A stretch of DNA of 64,000 nt, taken from the NCBI GenBank assembly GCA_029891345.1, contig CM057009.1:210050709-210114708 (forward strand). The letters run 5' to 3'. The stretch's first letter is position 1. Each line of letters begins with the position of its first letter. This DNA is from Dryococelus australis. Its lineage: Eukaryota > Arthropoda > Insecta > Phasmatodea > Phasmatidae. The translations under genes were made by a program, and so were the position numbers. Shown piece after piece: positions 24,732-36,270 of the stretch. Below the pieces are notes generated by a model. It was given only the letters and a program-made list of their open reading frames with translations. It had not been told where the DNA came from and searched no databases.

Positions 24732-26814
24732 GAGTAGAACATTAGTCTGCATGAGCAAGCCAATTCGCTACACGCCGTGTGGTTTTACCAAATAGGGCGA
24801 AAAGAACATCCAGGTGCAAAGGAAAGCATAAACAACGCACCAGTAGCCTGCTCAACACAACACATGGTCAACAGGCTACGCTACAATCAACAACAGAGGT
24901 AAAAGTGCTACAAAAGAGCATGGCAACGAACAGCAGCAGTCATTGGTGAGCAACCTGAGACCTTCAGACACATGTAAAAGAACGAATTAACAACAGGGGA
25001 CATTACAGACAAATATGATTCATTTGCGTCACAAGGTGCTTAGAACACGAACAGTCAGTTAATAATACCAGTGCTTTTGTATTATTCATACTGTTCTTTG
25101 TATAATTATTCGTAAAATTATCAACACTCTCATCTTTGTATACACTATTAAGGGTTTATGCGTTACATCAACAGACGTACAGTGATCCGAGTGGGAGTTG
25201 CAACACGTCAACAGACGTATCGTTTGGTCTTGCTTTTGTCTAAACAATCCACTGAGATGTGTTGTTTCATTGCAACGTAAGCTGATGTTTTAAAGATTGC
25301 TGAAACACACTGGTTAAAAGTGACAATACGTGAATACATCTTATCGCAACTGTAAGCTAAAACAAATGCAATAAGACACATCCACACGGCACTGCAAGCG
25401 TAAAAGGGCCATTTTTGTATGTTACAGTGTACATGTATTCAAAGAGGCACATGAGGAAGTTAGCAGCAAACCAGATGTGCCACAGTAAGTGCAGTATTAT
25501 TTCGTAAACACGAGCTCGTGTTCATTTTTCAAGAGTTACGAAACCAGCAATAATAACGTGTGCAGTATTAGCCCATCAGGCTCATGAACAAGCAATTTAC
25601 GGCATTATTAACAAGCAATACGAGCCAGCTCAGCAAAATTTTCAAAACCAATTTAAATTTATTTAAATTTTCTCCGAAACTTTTCCGGAACGTAAACAGC
25701 AATTTTGCATCAGTTTTCAGGAATATCTCATACCAATTCAAAATAAACAATAAACTTTTACAGTGTTTTTCCCATGGACATTTTAAAACTTCTTGTGCGG
25801 CAATTTTCAAAACTTTTTCAAAGTCGTTTTTGAAACATTCAGATCTTTCCAAACTTTTCACAGCTTTTCAAGAATATTTTTCAAAAGTCGTTTCAAAACT
25901 TCAAAGCATTCGCTGCTAAGTAAGGGAAAAATACACGCGCCACACGGTCAACTGTAACATGCGATTACAAGCAGGACAATAGGGTGCTGTGAGAAGCGAT
26001 CAATATTCCCCTCCTCCCCGCGTTTAGTTGTTGAGTTGGGTGGCCGCGAACTGCGTCATCAATAGGTTTGACCTTGAAGCCCATGCTCCGCAACACGTGG
26101 CGGACAAGACAGCTGAGTGCCACGCGTGACCTTGATCACGCGCAGGTTACGTCAGCTGCCCCAAACAAGCACAGAATAGGTTTTGAATTCAATGTACAAC
26201 AGTTTCTTTATAAACACTGCAATAGATTTAAATCGGTAGGAAATCTGACCAGTCGCTTTCAAAAATGCAACTGCAAACCAGAGTCAGAATGGGAACAGTT
26301 CACAAACGGTTCCATTTTCAGCTAATTTTAGCCCAGCAGTACCATTGTGTGCTGCATTTGGCACAAAGGAACGCAGTGCAATCGTAACCGTCTACTGTAC
26401 CAACTGTGCAAAATCATGTCCGCAAGATAAATTGTCAACAAGGGAGCGAGAGATGCACAACACGTTTACCAGCGCATAATGGTGTGACGAGTACTGTGCA
26501 GGGAAAGTAGCATTGCAGTACAGTCACGCCCAAAGTAACTCTGAGGGAACCACATAACCAGTGCCCATTACACAAGTGCCTGGGTTTGCGCCCGCAACCT
26601 TTACAATGACAAACCAGTATGATGGTAGACCACGGAACAACCGGAAATGGAAGCACATAGTAACAGACGATCCACAGCCATGCGGGAAATTGTGGAGGAA
26701 GGTGATTCCGAGAAAAGCAGCAACCCAAAAAACGCAGGTCTTTCGCAACAAAACATCTATCAACAGCTAAAATGTCCATGTGAATCGTTGACGCATAGAC
26801 TGCGCATTGGTCGG

Positions 26815-26925
26815 TTGACAGTTGTGCACACCAACCCGCAACATTCGTGGTGTAAGCATTGCTCAACCGGACGACACTGTCCTGTGCTGCAACCACACGC
26901 GTGCATCAAAGAAGCAGCCGCATCT
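26815..26925 (+). repeat. Direct repeat, copy 1 (~110 bp)
   Basis: Matches 27,450-27,566 closely, sharing caccaacccgcaacattcgt followed by ggtgtaagcattgctcaacc. It lies inside the LTR element. Confidence 0.9.
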
Positions 26926-27449
26926 CAAACAAGCCCGTTCGCAAACACAATGGAAAAAAACGAGTAGTACGAGCAAGGTAGGCTGAGTTCACAAGTGAAA
27001 ATTTAGAAAACCTTTTTTTTTAACCTCAGAAGGGTGATCCGGGATGGCAGGTACGCGCGAACTGCTATTCCCAGCATCATGGTGCAGCAACATGACAGTG
27101 ATGTGTACACTGTCACAATCGCAACAGCATGTTTTTGCCGCTCACCTCACAAAATTCGGAGGGGGGACATAGCTGCCGACTGTGTGACAAACAGGCCACA
27201 TGGCATTGTTCAATGCCACCAACCAGGAGCAAGCACATCAGAATAATAAAACACATCAAACAAAAAGTGTGCACACACTTTGTGCAGAGGAAGCAATGCA
27301 AACCCCAGCAGTCAGCACCACCCAGGCATCACACTAACAGTGACGCATGGAGCATAGGAGGGTTACTGTCCGAGCCAACACCTCAGGTGAAAATGTGCAC
27401 ATTGGTATAGAGTGGTGCAAGTAAGCAATAGCACAAACATAACACAGCA

Positions 27450-27566
27450 ACAGGTTGAGAGTTGTACGCACCAACCCGCAACATTCGTGGTGTAAGCATT
27501 GCTCAACCAGACAACACTGTCCTATGCTGCGACCACATGCGTGCATCAGCGAAGCAGTCGCATCAT
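27450..27566 (+). repeat. Direct repeat, copy 2 (~115 bp)
   Basis: Second copy of the repeat at 26,815-26,925 with a handful of substitutions, probably an internal duplication in the LTR element. Confidence 0.9.
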
Positions 27567-29115
27567 GGGGAAATGGGCCACATCTGGCCAGAGAGTCATT
27601 GAGTAGCCTCATCCTCCTCGTTTGAACGAGTAGTAGGAATAGAATAATTCTGGGCACCGACAACTCTCGGCCGAGATGGAAGGCATCCGAGATCACAGCA
27701 ACTAACAAGATCATTACCTACCAAGAAGAGATGAGCAAACCCGGCATGAAACTCGTTGTATCACCAAGCATCATCATCAACATCATCGAAGCACGAATCA
27801 CCAGCATAGCAGCCACTGCAGCACGGACTGAGCCAATCCAGAGTATCGCGACACCCAGTGTAGTGACACTGATGTCGGGTGATGTCGCACTAAGGGAGTC
27901 AGTGGGGGTCGACCTGCACCGATCAGTGCAGGTCGACAAGAATGGCATGTTTACACTTTTATTGCTGCTCTGCAAACTGTGGGCCACAGGCCACCACATT
28001 TTCAATTTATTACAAAAGTAAACTCTCATAATAAATTGATATACGGTCCAAATGGGTGATTCCTGTAAAGTCGCGACCATTAGACACCACAGCTATTGGA
28101 GGGAATACTGAGGTAAGCAGCGCCACTTTATCCCACGTCTTTTCAACGTGTGCCATGTTGACGGGCCTTGTGGCCGAATCCGAAGTGCCTGGATAAGTTT
28201 AAACTGGCAAGCAGCTCCCAAGCAGCGTTATTTAATTACAGTAGTTACTGTGAGTTGCAGCAACTATTTCACCATAGTTAACTAGGGAAGCCATCAGTTT
28301 TTCCATAGAGGGTTACGAAAATCCCTCAGAGGACAGGGCAGTGCTTTGTCCCTTCTAGTGAAATGAGTATGTCATCATAGGAAATAAAATGCATATGCTA
28401 ATTCCCATTTTTCGCTATAATAATACATGCCAGCATATATTTGTTAATTAAAAGAGTGCATATGTCTTCATTATCGAGAATCAGTCACATAAGGCTTCAT
28501 TTCATTTAATATTACCCTTCAAATTATTGTGACATACTCGTGATGTCACATTCTTAGCCATACCTGTGGCTCCGATGCTCATGGGTATGACACCAAAATG
28601 TTTTTAGTCATTAGCAATAGTTGTGTCAAGTTTTAATTTCTTTAATCATGTAAGTTGTGTAGCTACAGTTTATCATGTTTGCATTTTGAAATTGGGCACT
28701 CGACCATCCAACAGGACAGGCGGTAAGCTCCATTAAAAACCCTTTCGGTTCTTCAAATTAGGCTGCATATTTAACCACAATTGTGTAACGTAGAACAGGA
28801 ACCTTTAACTTAATTTATTTTAGCAGAGGGGAGACCTGACTGCATCCTCAGGTAGTATTCCAGGCCTTCACGTGACGGCACACATTTATCACGTTATTAA
28901 TTCTTAAGGCCCTCGCCTTGCTTTCACAGCAGCAACCATCGGCAGGTCTCGAGTGCCAGGTCCGCATTTAAAAGTGCATGCATTATTTTTGCAGTGACAT
29001 TTGATTGCACACTTTTCATCAATAAAACTGTCACACATTGATGAGGCGGCTTTTATTGACTTTACTCTCCTGAGTAACGTCGGGCATTGCGCCCTATCAC
29101 ATATTCATAAATAAG

Positions 29116-29453
29116 TGTACTTTTAGTGTAATGAGTTTTGCTTTTACGGGTCCTGTCTCTCATAAGCAAAGTAAAATCAGTGCTAGTATAGATGTGCGAA
29201 ACGGCCGAAAACTTTGTCTGTTAGAAAAGAATTTGATATAGCAATAAGCATAATTTAATTGGTCATTAAATTAAACTCTCTTTCAAATTGACCATGTATC
29301 CAGAGTTTGCCACAGGCAATCGACCATACGACCCCCATCATCATCGTTCACTCTACCGAACATGGTGCTGGGCAAATTTTCAGTTCCTGCTATACACCTG
29401 CTACCAGGCAGGGCACGAACACTACGCATCATCTATGTGGATGCAGCACATCA
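29116..29453 (+). repeat. 3' LTR of the LTR retrotransposon
   Basis: Partner of 24,380-24,711, the same length within a few bases, ending ...cacatca. The many substitutions between the two LTRs mean the insertion is old. Confidence 0.8.
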
Positions 29454-31500
29454 TTGTTTTAAAAATGAAACTGTGCCTTGCGGTCGATCGCTGCTTCCAA
29501 ACAAATCTGTTTCGCACTCTGATAGGTTGTCTTTTTTTTTTTTATAAAATATGACATCACACAGACATATTTTTTCTTCTTCACAATCTTTTTTACTTTT
29601 GCTAGTTAACAAGGCTAGGGCACTTATGCTATCACAAAATATTATCTTCATGATTTTTTAAAACCCTTTTAGTATAAACAGTTCATTTCTTGCAGTTTGC
29701 GAACTATTACTACTACTTGTAGAGGTAGCTGGTATTTCTTTCCTACGATTCATCTGTGCATTGTGATCTTCGAATAATGGCATGGAAGGTAATATTTTGG
29801 CAGCTTTATTCTTTCTGGAGCTCGCAGATTCTGTTCTGTTGTTATTGCATTTGTTGTAGATAGGTTGTTTGGTGACAGCTAGAGGCGGCAAGCACAGAGA
29901 TATGCAGTACAGTACATTGATTAATATTTTAACATCTTGATTTTTTGCAAATGCAATAACTTCTTCGGGATAACATTGCAACTTTGTTTCTACTCGCATG
30001 TAGTAAATGCAACACTGTCCACAACCTGTACAGTCCACTATCTGTTGACTGGGTTCAAAGAAAACTAGTTTGTGAGAATATAAAGTATGAAAATTACTGT
30101 CACATTCTTCTGTGGAGGTTCGCGCCAAACTGCCCGACTGTAGGCATAGGTGATACTGTTTAAGCTGGGTTTGGTTCTGGTGTACTGATTTTCAGGGTGA
30201 AATGTAGCCATCTTGACATGGCAGCATTCGGTAGCCAACTGGAATTAGGACGGCTTGAAGAACTGGGACATCGTATCACTCACTTAAATAACTCGGCGAG
30301 TAAAAGCAGTAAATGTGATATGCTGTCACGAAAAGTTTGGGAACATTTGCATTTGCTTTTGCAAATAATTTCGCCTTCAATTGTGTCATGCTCAGAGGCA
30401 CTGGAAGACGTGTCTGTAGGTTCTGGGTTCATAACTGCTACCAGGCAATTAATAGCACAGTTTATTTTTTAGTGCTTGTAGGTATGGCAAATATCTAGAG
30501 TGAAAGGCGAAATCCACGTAGTTAAACATGTCTACGAGAGTTGTGTGTTGGAATCCATCACAATGTTCACTCCAGCTAAAAATATCCTCTGAGACCATAT
30601 ATCCCAGTGTGTAGTCAGTCAAGTCGCCATCTATTTCTTCTTTAAAAATTTCACATGATTCGACACATATGGCGAGGGAGTTTCCACTTGTCGGTAGCTC
30701 GCTGTTTGGTCTCAGATAGTAAATGTCACATATTTCATGATTGAAGCATGGAAGAATTTATTCAGGAAAATTATTGTAGAAATCAAAGAACCTAGACGCA
30801 TCTCATGTGAAATGTACAATTACACACTTTCACTTTCTTAAATCCACATAGCGGTTTGTAGGCAACTCTGCTGTTGCCAACAAGACAACTCGTGTAGGCG
30901 TCCACATCCTCTGGTTTGAATGAAACCTAGTAGTATGGATGAAACATTCTAGCACCTGTTTAACCTCTCTGTAGCAGGCGATGATGACAACTGACTGTGG
31001 AGATCTCATCAGCATTGACAGAAAGATTTCACATGTTAGAGGTGAGCATATCATCTGCCATGTTGTTTTACCTCAAGTCAAAATGGCAGTGTGACATTCT
31101 CCATCGCTGTGCTCCATCCATCGTGTAATGTTGTGGCTGCCAGGTGTCTTGGGTTCATAGCTGATTTTATGCATAGACCACTTTTGGTGTAACTGTTCCT
31201 AGTTAGCTTGAGTCATTAAGCAGTTCATAGTAGTGATTAGTTTGCTGTCTGGACACAAGTGTAGTACACTGGACAATTGAAGAAAACACAATGTATTAGA
31301 ATTAAAGTCATGCACTCATCTTCGTTATTTAAGCACACCCAATGTTCGAGGTCATTGAACGATTCTACATGTTCGCTCAAGCAAAGGGGCTTAAAATGAA
31401 TGCTATGGTAGCCAATAATTATGTATTCATGTTTGCCAATATCGAGCAGTTTGCAAATTACATACATAGTTACATGTGCCAGGAAGGCTGCTAGTCATAT
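29454..31500 (-). pseudogene. Decayed minus-strand coding-like DNA, possibly further Polinton genes
   Basis: Several stretches read as protein on the minus strand and none is recognised. They include 29,658-30,128 (a CTGCGQCC-containing segment, Ser/Asn-rich toward its C-terminus), 30,480-30,790 (acidic, aromatic-rich, one stop), 30,830-31,240 (one frame open across two stops) and 31,237-31,467. Position and strand, between pPolB and the capsid gene, make Polinton accessory or structural genes the simplest reading. I could not find the FtsK-like ATPase, adenain-like protease or integrase motifs expected of a complete Polinton. Confidence 0.4.
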
Positions 31501-31524
31501 ACTAAAACAACAATTTTTCTATTC

Positions 31525-33005
31525 TCATTTCCATTCCAAAAATTCTAAAATGTGAGTGTTTTTCCCATTCGCACCTGGTTCCATGCCACCATACTTCAAG
31601 TGCACATCCAGCTGGTTGAGAGCCATCATGTCTGTCTCGCTAATCAAGTGTACATAGCATTTTGGCAAGTGAACTCTGAAATCTCCATTTAAAAGGCAGG
31701 TCATGCTCTCTCCAAATGATATATTAATTTTTTGAAAATGTGAAACCTCGAATAGTATGCTTATTTCTAAATCTCCCAACATTTGTACTGCATGCTCACA
31801 TGATTCAATTTTTCTAAAAGTCCATCCATGGTACTATGTCCAGGTAAGAGACCACAAGTTCAAAATTTAGACTGGCGAACTCGATTTTTCAGCAGAATTT
31901 TAAACTACTGCTAGGACACGTGACTTTAAGAATTCTCTTGGCAAATGGTGTGACAGTATTTTGTTTCTCTACCCTTAAACAGAGACAGTTGTCTCCACAT
32001 TCCATAGCCCACTTTCATAGCAAGAGCATGTTGAGGTGCAAGCACGACCAGGCTTGTTCGCACACACTGCAAGTGTGATTAATATCAGTGTAAAATCCAT
32101 GTTTTAGTTGCTATAGGGGAAACCTTCTGATTTTAAGAATATTTTAACATTTTTATTTTCACATAGTCAAATGTGGAACGGTCAGCCTTTAAGAAATTTT
32201 GGTTTTCGCATCTGAAATGCTACGATAATTAATCGGAGTTTAAAAGTCACAAAGCTGACTTTTCATTCCAGTTTATGTTCAGAGACCTTGTTAGGTTCGG
32301 GTACATTTCCAAACTCCACATCTGAAAAGCAATATCTATGTTTTGCCCTTTCTCCAAATATTTTAACAAGTTTTACACACTCCACCATTGTATGTTAGGC
32401 AGCAACCAATCAACTGTATGTATACTCAGAATTACATTTTGGGGATTTTCAGCAACATCTCGGATGACATCTGACATCGTTTGCATGTTTGCTTAAAGTA
32501 TGACCAACTCTTGTATTTAATTAATTATGATGTGCTTTTAAACTTCTACGAAACTGAGCAACATCGATAGCAGAACACAAATTTCGAATTTTCCCCCATT
32601 GTAAATGGGTACTTTGTAGTTAGTTTCGATTGTCCATTCGGCCATTTTTGCCACAGGCAGTGAGAGAGAGATAGTTCCTTATGGTATAAGTTAAACTTAC
32701 ATCCCTGCAGCTATCCCCTTCAGATCCATTCATCTCGTACGAAATTCTGTTTATCATATGGAGTATGCCATTTCTGATTATTTTGGTGGTTGCAGGTAGT
32801 GCACCATTAGCTTGTGTAATTGAGCCGCTGAAGCATAAATACTAGTTACATGGTGAAGTATAAATATCTTGATTTTGAACTGGTAAGAGAATCTTAGATG
32901 ATAGTGTATATCGTCCTGGGATATAGAACATAAATATGGAATTTCGTCATTGTAATGCTATCTTTGTAGCTTACTAGCTCATCTACATTTATTATTTCTG
33001 CGCCC
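31525..33005 (-). pseudogene. Polinton double-jelly-roll-type major capsid protein, decayed
   Basis: On the minus strand from about 33,005 downward the reading frames give the block order of the capsid-like protein of arthropod Polintons. First comes LPVQNQDIYTSPC (about 32,830-32,890), then a stretch with SYEMNGSEGDSCRDVSL..IRNYLSL (about 32,665-32,755). This is followed by VDWLLPNIQWW...LLKYLEKG..IDIAFQMWSLEMYPNL (about 32,300-32,420) and VAFQMRKP...STFDYVKIKM (about 32,140-32,230). The protein would form the icosahedral shell of the predicted Polinton virion. Stops and frameshifts interrupt it. The region 31,525-32,060 (containing KYGGMEPGANGKN) continues on the same strand and may be the C-terminal part or a second gene. 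The assignment rests on remembered family motifs rather than an alignment. Confidence 0.65.
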
Positions 33006-33464
33006 ATATTTCTTGATAACTTTAAACTCTAGACTTTTAAGAAAACGTACATTTTCATGTGTAAATGTGCCACCAGTCTGGTGCATACTGATCATGCATT
33101 TGCTGTGGGAGGCCTTTTTTTTTTCTTTTTTAAAAATTCAACCCCATATTTTTTCAAATGTAAATGTAATGAAATTTATTAACCTCTGCAATACATTAAA
33201 CTATTATCTTGATCTATGATTCTCAAAACAACTGAATGTTCTCTCTTGACCACAACTGGCATGTAAATGAGCATTTTATGAATTTCGTCAAGCTTAAAAC
33301 CAGGCAGGACTAAAGCCGAGAATTCGAGAAGTGTCTGACTCTGTTTCCGTTAAGATATGAGTCACTATTTAGATTGCATGTAATTGTTATTATATTTATA
33401 GGTAAGATGATTACAGAACGGATAAACCGGTGCAATTTCTTTGCTTCGTAAATTTTATTTTTAA
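33006..33464. other. Junction between Polinton relic and virus-like block
   Basis: About 450 bases with no recognisable coding sequence on either strand. Left of it the Polinton capsid gene runs leftward; right of it the helicase fragment of the virus-like block runs rightward. No terminal inverted repeat could be identified by eye. Confidence 0.4.
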
Positions 33465-33962
33465 ATCCAAGTTAGAGAATCGTTTGTTGTAACATCAATA
33501 TTTTCAGAACAGAATATTTCTCTTTTTAGAGTATTGAGGTTGCCACGAAGCAGTATATCAATGCCGACTGGCTGCAAAGCCTTCCTCAAATATGTAGAAA
33601 TATCGTCCCGGCCCATATACTGTTTGGGACATGTTGGAGACGAAATACTCATGTGTGACGAGGGAAAAAAAAACCTCTCTCTGATACCAAAATGTTTCTT
33701 CAAGATGAATATCTGTACGATAGATAAATTTGCCTTTCAACACGCATGTGAAGCTACTAAAAACAATAAACTCTTGTTATATGGTTTCCCGCTTCAAATG
33801 ACACATGGAAATACATTTCAGAGCAGCATAGGATTAACAATTGATAATGACATTTATGTACATTTGACGGGATGTACGCTGGAAGAAATTTACGTAGTCT
33901 TATCATGGACGACAAACAAGACTAAATTTGAAATATATTCAAGTGTAAATACTTTTTTGTAA
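33465..33962 (+). pseudogene. PIF1-type helicase, C-terminal fragment
   Basis: The frame is open from 33,465 to 33,962 (about 165 codons). Its last 60 residues carry the C-terminal signature of PIF1/Rrm3-like helicases: YGFPLQMTHGNTFQSSIGLT, then YVHLTG, then EIYVVLSWTTNKTKF. The equivalent active-family motifs are a FPL..A.A.TIHKSQG block and a YVALSR block, so the usual KSQG and LSR residues are altered here (QSSIG, LSW). No Walker A is present upstream, so the N-terminal ATPase half is lost. Nudiviruses and related viruses carry a second, PIF1-like helicase, and Helitrons use the same domain. The neighbours favour the virus origin, but Helitron origin is not excluded. Confidence 0.6.
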
Positions 33963-34082
33963 CTATTGTAAATACATCAATGAATAAATTTTTTTCCCCT
34001 AACATGTTGTGGTTTTTTGACTTCATCCTTTTTATCCTATGTTTCCCAAACTTATGTGAAACTTTTTTTACGTGGTGTATTT

Positions 34083-34277
34083 GTATATAAGACAGTAAAT
34101 AAAAAACGGCAAATATACGCGTTTACCATTATAGTATCTATTTTATTAATTGGAATTTTAGGGTTTGATTTTTGGAAATTTAAAATTAAAATCAAAAGCT
34201 AGGTGAATGCACAATTTGGTGTGAGTACATCTTTCGGAGGTTCTGCTGATTCAGGAGCTGCAGCTGCCGGTAATTAA
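34083..34277 (+). pseudogene. Small single-pass membrane protein, family copy 1
   Basis: Reads YKTVNKKRQIY, then a hydrophobic segment (AFTIIVSILLIGILGF), then WKFKIK, a TAG at 34,200-34,202, and a Gly/Ser/Ala tail (FGVSTSFGGSADSGAAAAG) ending at 34,277. The same layout occurs at 35,184-35,327 and 53,682-53,885: a short basic/Asn N-terminus ending (K/R)Q(I/L)Y, one membrane span, then W(K)xK and a Ser/Thr/Ala/Gly tail. No ATG is present at the expected start. The function is unknown; small type-III-like membrane proteins are common in virion envelopes of large insect and crustacean viruses. Confidence 0.5.
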
Positions 34278-34295
34278 GTAAATTACTAATACAAT

Positions 34296-34673
34296 ATGAA
34301 AAAAACAATAATACCTTGTGATTTTATCTTTGCGATTAGAGAGTTGCTAAAGTTAAAAGCGCGGAGAATATTAAATAAAAACATGACGAATTCTGAATTT
34401 ATGGAATCGGGTGAATTTATAAAACTAAATCCGCCTCTGTACTTGAATTTTTTACATCTGACAGTCATCATAAATAACAGATATTTGCATGATTCCGTAT
34501 TGAGGTTAAAAGGCATAAATATATATTCGTTAATGACTGAACGTGATAAACTCGCTTCTGAAATAAAATTCAAAATTTCGCAATTAACCCATCGTTTAAA
34601 TTTTCTATATCTTAAGCAGTTTATTATCCAACAAAATTGTTTGGCCCGCACGTCACTCGCGAAAACTATATAA
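34296..34673 (+). CDS. Unidentified 125-aa basic helical protein, open
   Basis: Starts ATG at 34,296 and ends TAA at 34,673 with no internal stop, a rarity in this block. The protein is rich in Leu, Ile, Lys and Asn, predicted mostly helical, with no membrane segment or known motif. It begins 18 bases after the membrane-protein frame and is followed 19 bases later by another small open frame, a tight virus-like spacing. An antisense frame (34,286-34,651) is nearly as long and cannot be formally excluded, but the plus strand agrees with the neighbours. Confidence 0.45.
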   Translation: MKKTIIPCDFIFAIRELLKLKARRILNKNMTNSEFMESGEFIKLNPPLYLNFLHLTVIINNRYLHDSVLRLKGINIYSLMTERDKLASEIKFKISQLTHRLNFLYLKQFIIQQNCLARTSLAKTI

Positions 34674-34692
34674 CAATTTTGAGAGACGAAAA

Positions 34693-34839
34693 ATGGCAGA
34701 AAATGAAAATATTAAAAAGTTGACAAAATTACTATACAAATATAATGCCCTATCATTTCAAATTGAGGAGTTTAGGAATAAAGTTGATTCTGTACGACAC
34801 AAGTACAAAAATATATTCAATCTCGTGAAAAAATATTAA
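34693..34839 (+). CDS. Unidentified 48-aa coiled-coil-like protein
   Basis: ATG at 34,693, stop at 34,839, uninterrupted. The sequence is charged with a heptad-like pattern (LTKLLYKYNALSFQIEEF), suggesting a short coiled coil. It sits directly between two other plus-strand frames. Confidence 0.4.
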   Translation: MAENENIKKLTKLLYKYNALSFQIEEFRNKVDSVRHKYKNIFNLVKKY

Positions 34840-34841
34840 TT

Positions 34842-35200
34842 TCTTTTCAAATTACCCCGAAGACGTATTGGTTGATGTAGAGACATTATGGGATGGCGTT
34901 CCAAAGTCAAACGATCCCCAAAAAATACGTAAATCTATGTCACCTCTTATCAATACCATGAGTAATTCTCAAATTTTAGAAATAATGTCTGTATTTTTCA
35001 CTTACCTGTCGGTAAGATACGATGAAAACGCCATTCAAACATAAGTGCAGCAAGTATTTTATGGTTTGCTCACAATCATTTGCGATTCGAGCTCGGTCGT
35101 CATGGCACCCGATGGACAGCTATATAACCGACAATCGCTCTATGTAACTTTGAGTTTTTTTACTATCATTTGCCAATATATAGATAAGAACTGTGAATAA
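34842..35200 (+). pseudogene. Unidentified plus-strand gene with one in-frame stop
   Basis: A single frame reads as protein from about 34,852 to the TAA at 35,198-35,200 and is broken only by a TAA at 35,042-35,044. Segments such as PEDVLVDVETLWDGVPK and MVYGLL-like hydrophobic helices alternate. No family is recognised and no ATG is left at the 5' end. The 3' end overlaps the next membrane-protein frame by 17 bases. Confidence 0.4.
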
Positions 35201-35327
35201 AGGAAATAAACAACTCTACGTGGGATTGGGTATACTCATAGTTAGTTTAATTATTGTAATTCCACTCGGTATATACATTTGGAAAAAACACCACAATTTT
35301 GACACCTCTATAATAGAATTGGATTAG
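35184..35327 (+). pseudogene. Small single-pass membrane protein, family copy 2
   Basis: Reads RTVNKGNKQLY, then the hydrophobic span VGLGILIVSLIIVIPLGIYI, then WKKHH and a short tail. It aligns by eye with copies 1 and 3 (N-terminal K/R-N-rich stretch, (K/R)Q(I/L)Y just before the membrane, Trp-Lys just after). A TAG sits immediately upstream at 35,181-35,183, where copy 3 has its Met, so the start has been lost. Confidence 0.5.
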
Positions 35328-35920
35328 GATCTTGGTGGGGTGGAAAGAAAAAACTACATCTCCACCACGACCGCATCACTGGAAAATGAATTTACTACTG
35401 AAACCGACGATTTTACAAAAAAAAAAAAAAAACCAACGAATCTAGTTTAACCGACAAAAAAATGTCATCTATACGGTCATCATTCATCAAGCCGGGAGAG
35501 GTGGGCATGATTCTTTTTAAAACGGCAAAGAGATACCCTATGACTTTTCCCAGAGGTGTATTTACTTAGTTAATGTTAAAGAAATTTAAACGATTAAATT
35601 TCGGACCATTTAATACAATTTCCGACCTTTTGTACGGACATTCGCAAACTATATTCACGGTTCGTCTAAACGATAAGGAAGACGGCCAAGTCAAGGGTTC
35701 GTTGGATGTCAATGAATTAAATTACGAAACTTTACTCAACCAACCGTTAATTTACAAACAATTTTACATTGAATGGACTTTTGAAAATGGAATCGAATTA
35801 GTATAAGGGTCCGATAACAAACGAATCGTGATTGTATCTCCCGAGGCATCCAGAAACTTCAAAGTGTTTTCAATCAGTTTCGTCACTAATGCCAAAACTT
35901 TTTTGAAATTTGGTATGTAA
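35328..35920 (+). pseudogene. Unidentified gene broken by an A-tract frameshift and stops
   Basis: Protein-like reading starts just after the membrane protein (GGVERKNYISTTTASLEN), shifts frame at an A16 tract (about 35,416-35,432) and continues with SSIRSSFIKPGEVGMILFK. It then crosses a TAG near 35,568 and runs through 35,573-35,806 and a TAA to the terminator at 35,918-35,920. It is a soluble-looking protein of about 195 residues with no recognised domain. Confidence 0.45.
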
Positions 35921-35935
35921 TAAGCAAATGTTAAA

Positions 35936-36100
35936 ATGAAATATGTTTCATCGGTGGTCGCTGCGATATTTGGTAACTTTGATAAACAAAAACTAACCTC
36001 GATTACCCGACTGCTGAGGTCGATAGCGCGAGTCAAACTGCTCTCTCATGAGTCCATTTGTCGTTTACATGAAAATATTTTCAAAGTTACAAAAGTATAA
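35936..36100 (+). CDS. Unidentified 54-aa open frame
   Basis: ATG at 35,936, stop at 36,098-36,100, uninterrupted. Contains VSSVVAAIFGNF followed by a basic helix (RLLRSIARVKLL). It begins 15 bases after the preceding frame ends. An antisense frame of 90 codons overlaps it, so confidence is modest. Confidence 0.35.
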   Translation: MKYVSSVVAAIFGNFDKQKLTSITRLLRSIARVKLLSHESICRLHENIFKVTKV

Positions 36101-36270
36101 AAAAATTTTCAATGAAGCTTGCGTAATGATTGCAGGAACAAAACAAGCAGCATTAGAGTTTAACATTTCGCATAAATGTAAGCTTAATTTTTTTTACACA
36201 ATGCTCATTTAATTGACAAGATCGTGCTAATATGTCCTAGTCATTTTTTTGCATATGAAATTAATCATGC

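Larger units (their letters stand above)
24380..29453 (+). mobile_element. ~5.1 kb non-autonomous LTR retrotransposon inserted in the Polinton
   Basis: Bounded by the two LTRs and carrying a primer-binding site, this element has 4.4 kb of interior without recognisable gag, protease, RT or integrase on either strand. ORFs such as 25,584-25,919 are compositional (repeated tcaaaact-like words). A 115-bp direct duplication (26,815-26,925 and 27,450-27,566) is present. It splits the Polinton sequence: pPolB blocks lie immediately left, and minus-strand coding-like DNA continues to the right. No clear polypurine tract or target-site duplication could be seen, so one end may be rearranged. Confidence 0.65.

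Noticed and set aside
25568-25919. Overlapping ORFs on both strands, 97 and 111 codons
   Set aside because: Both follow from a repeated tcaaaact-like base pattern inside the non-coding LTR element; no retroelement motif.
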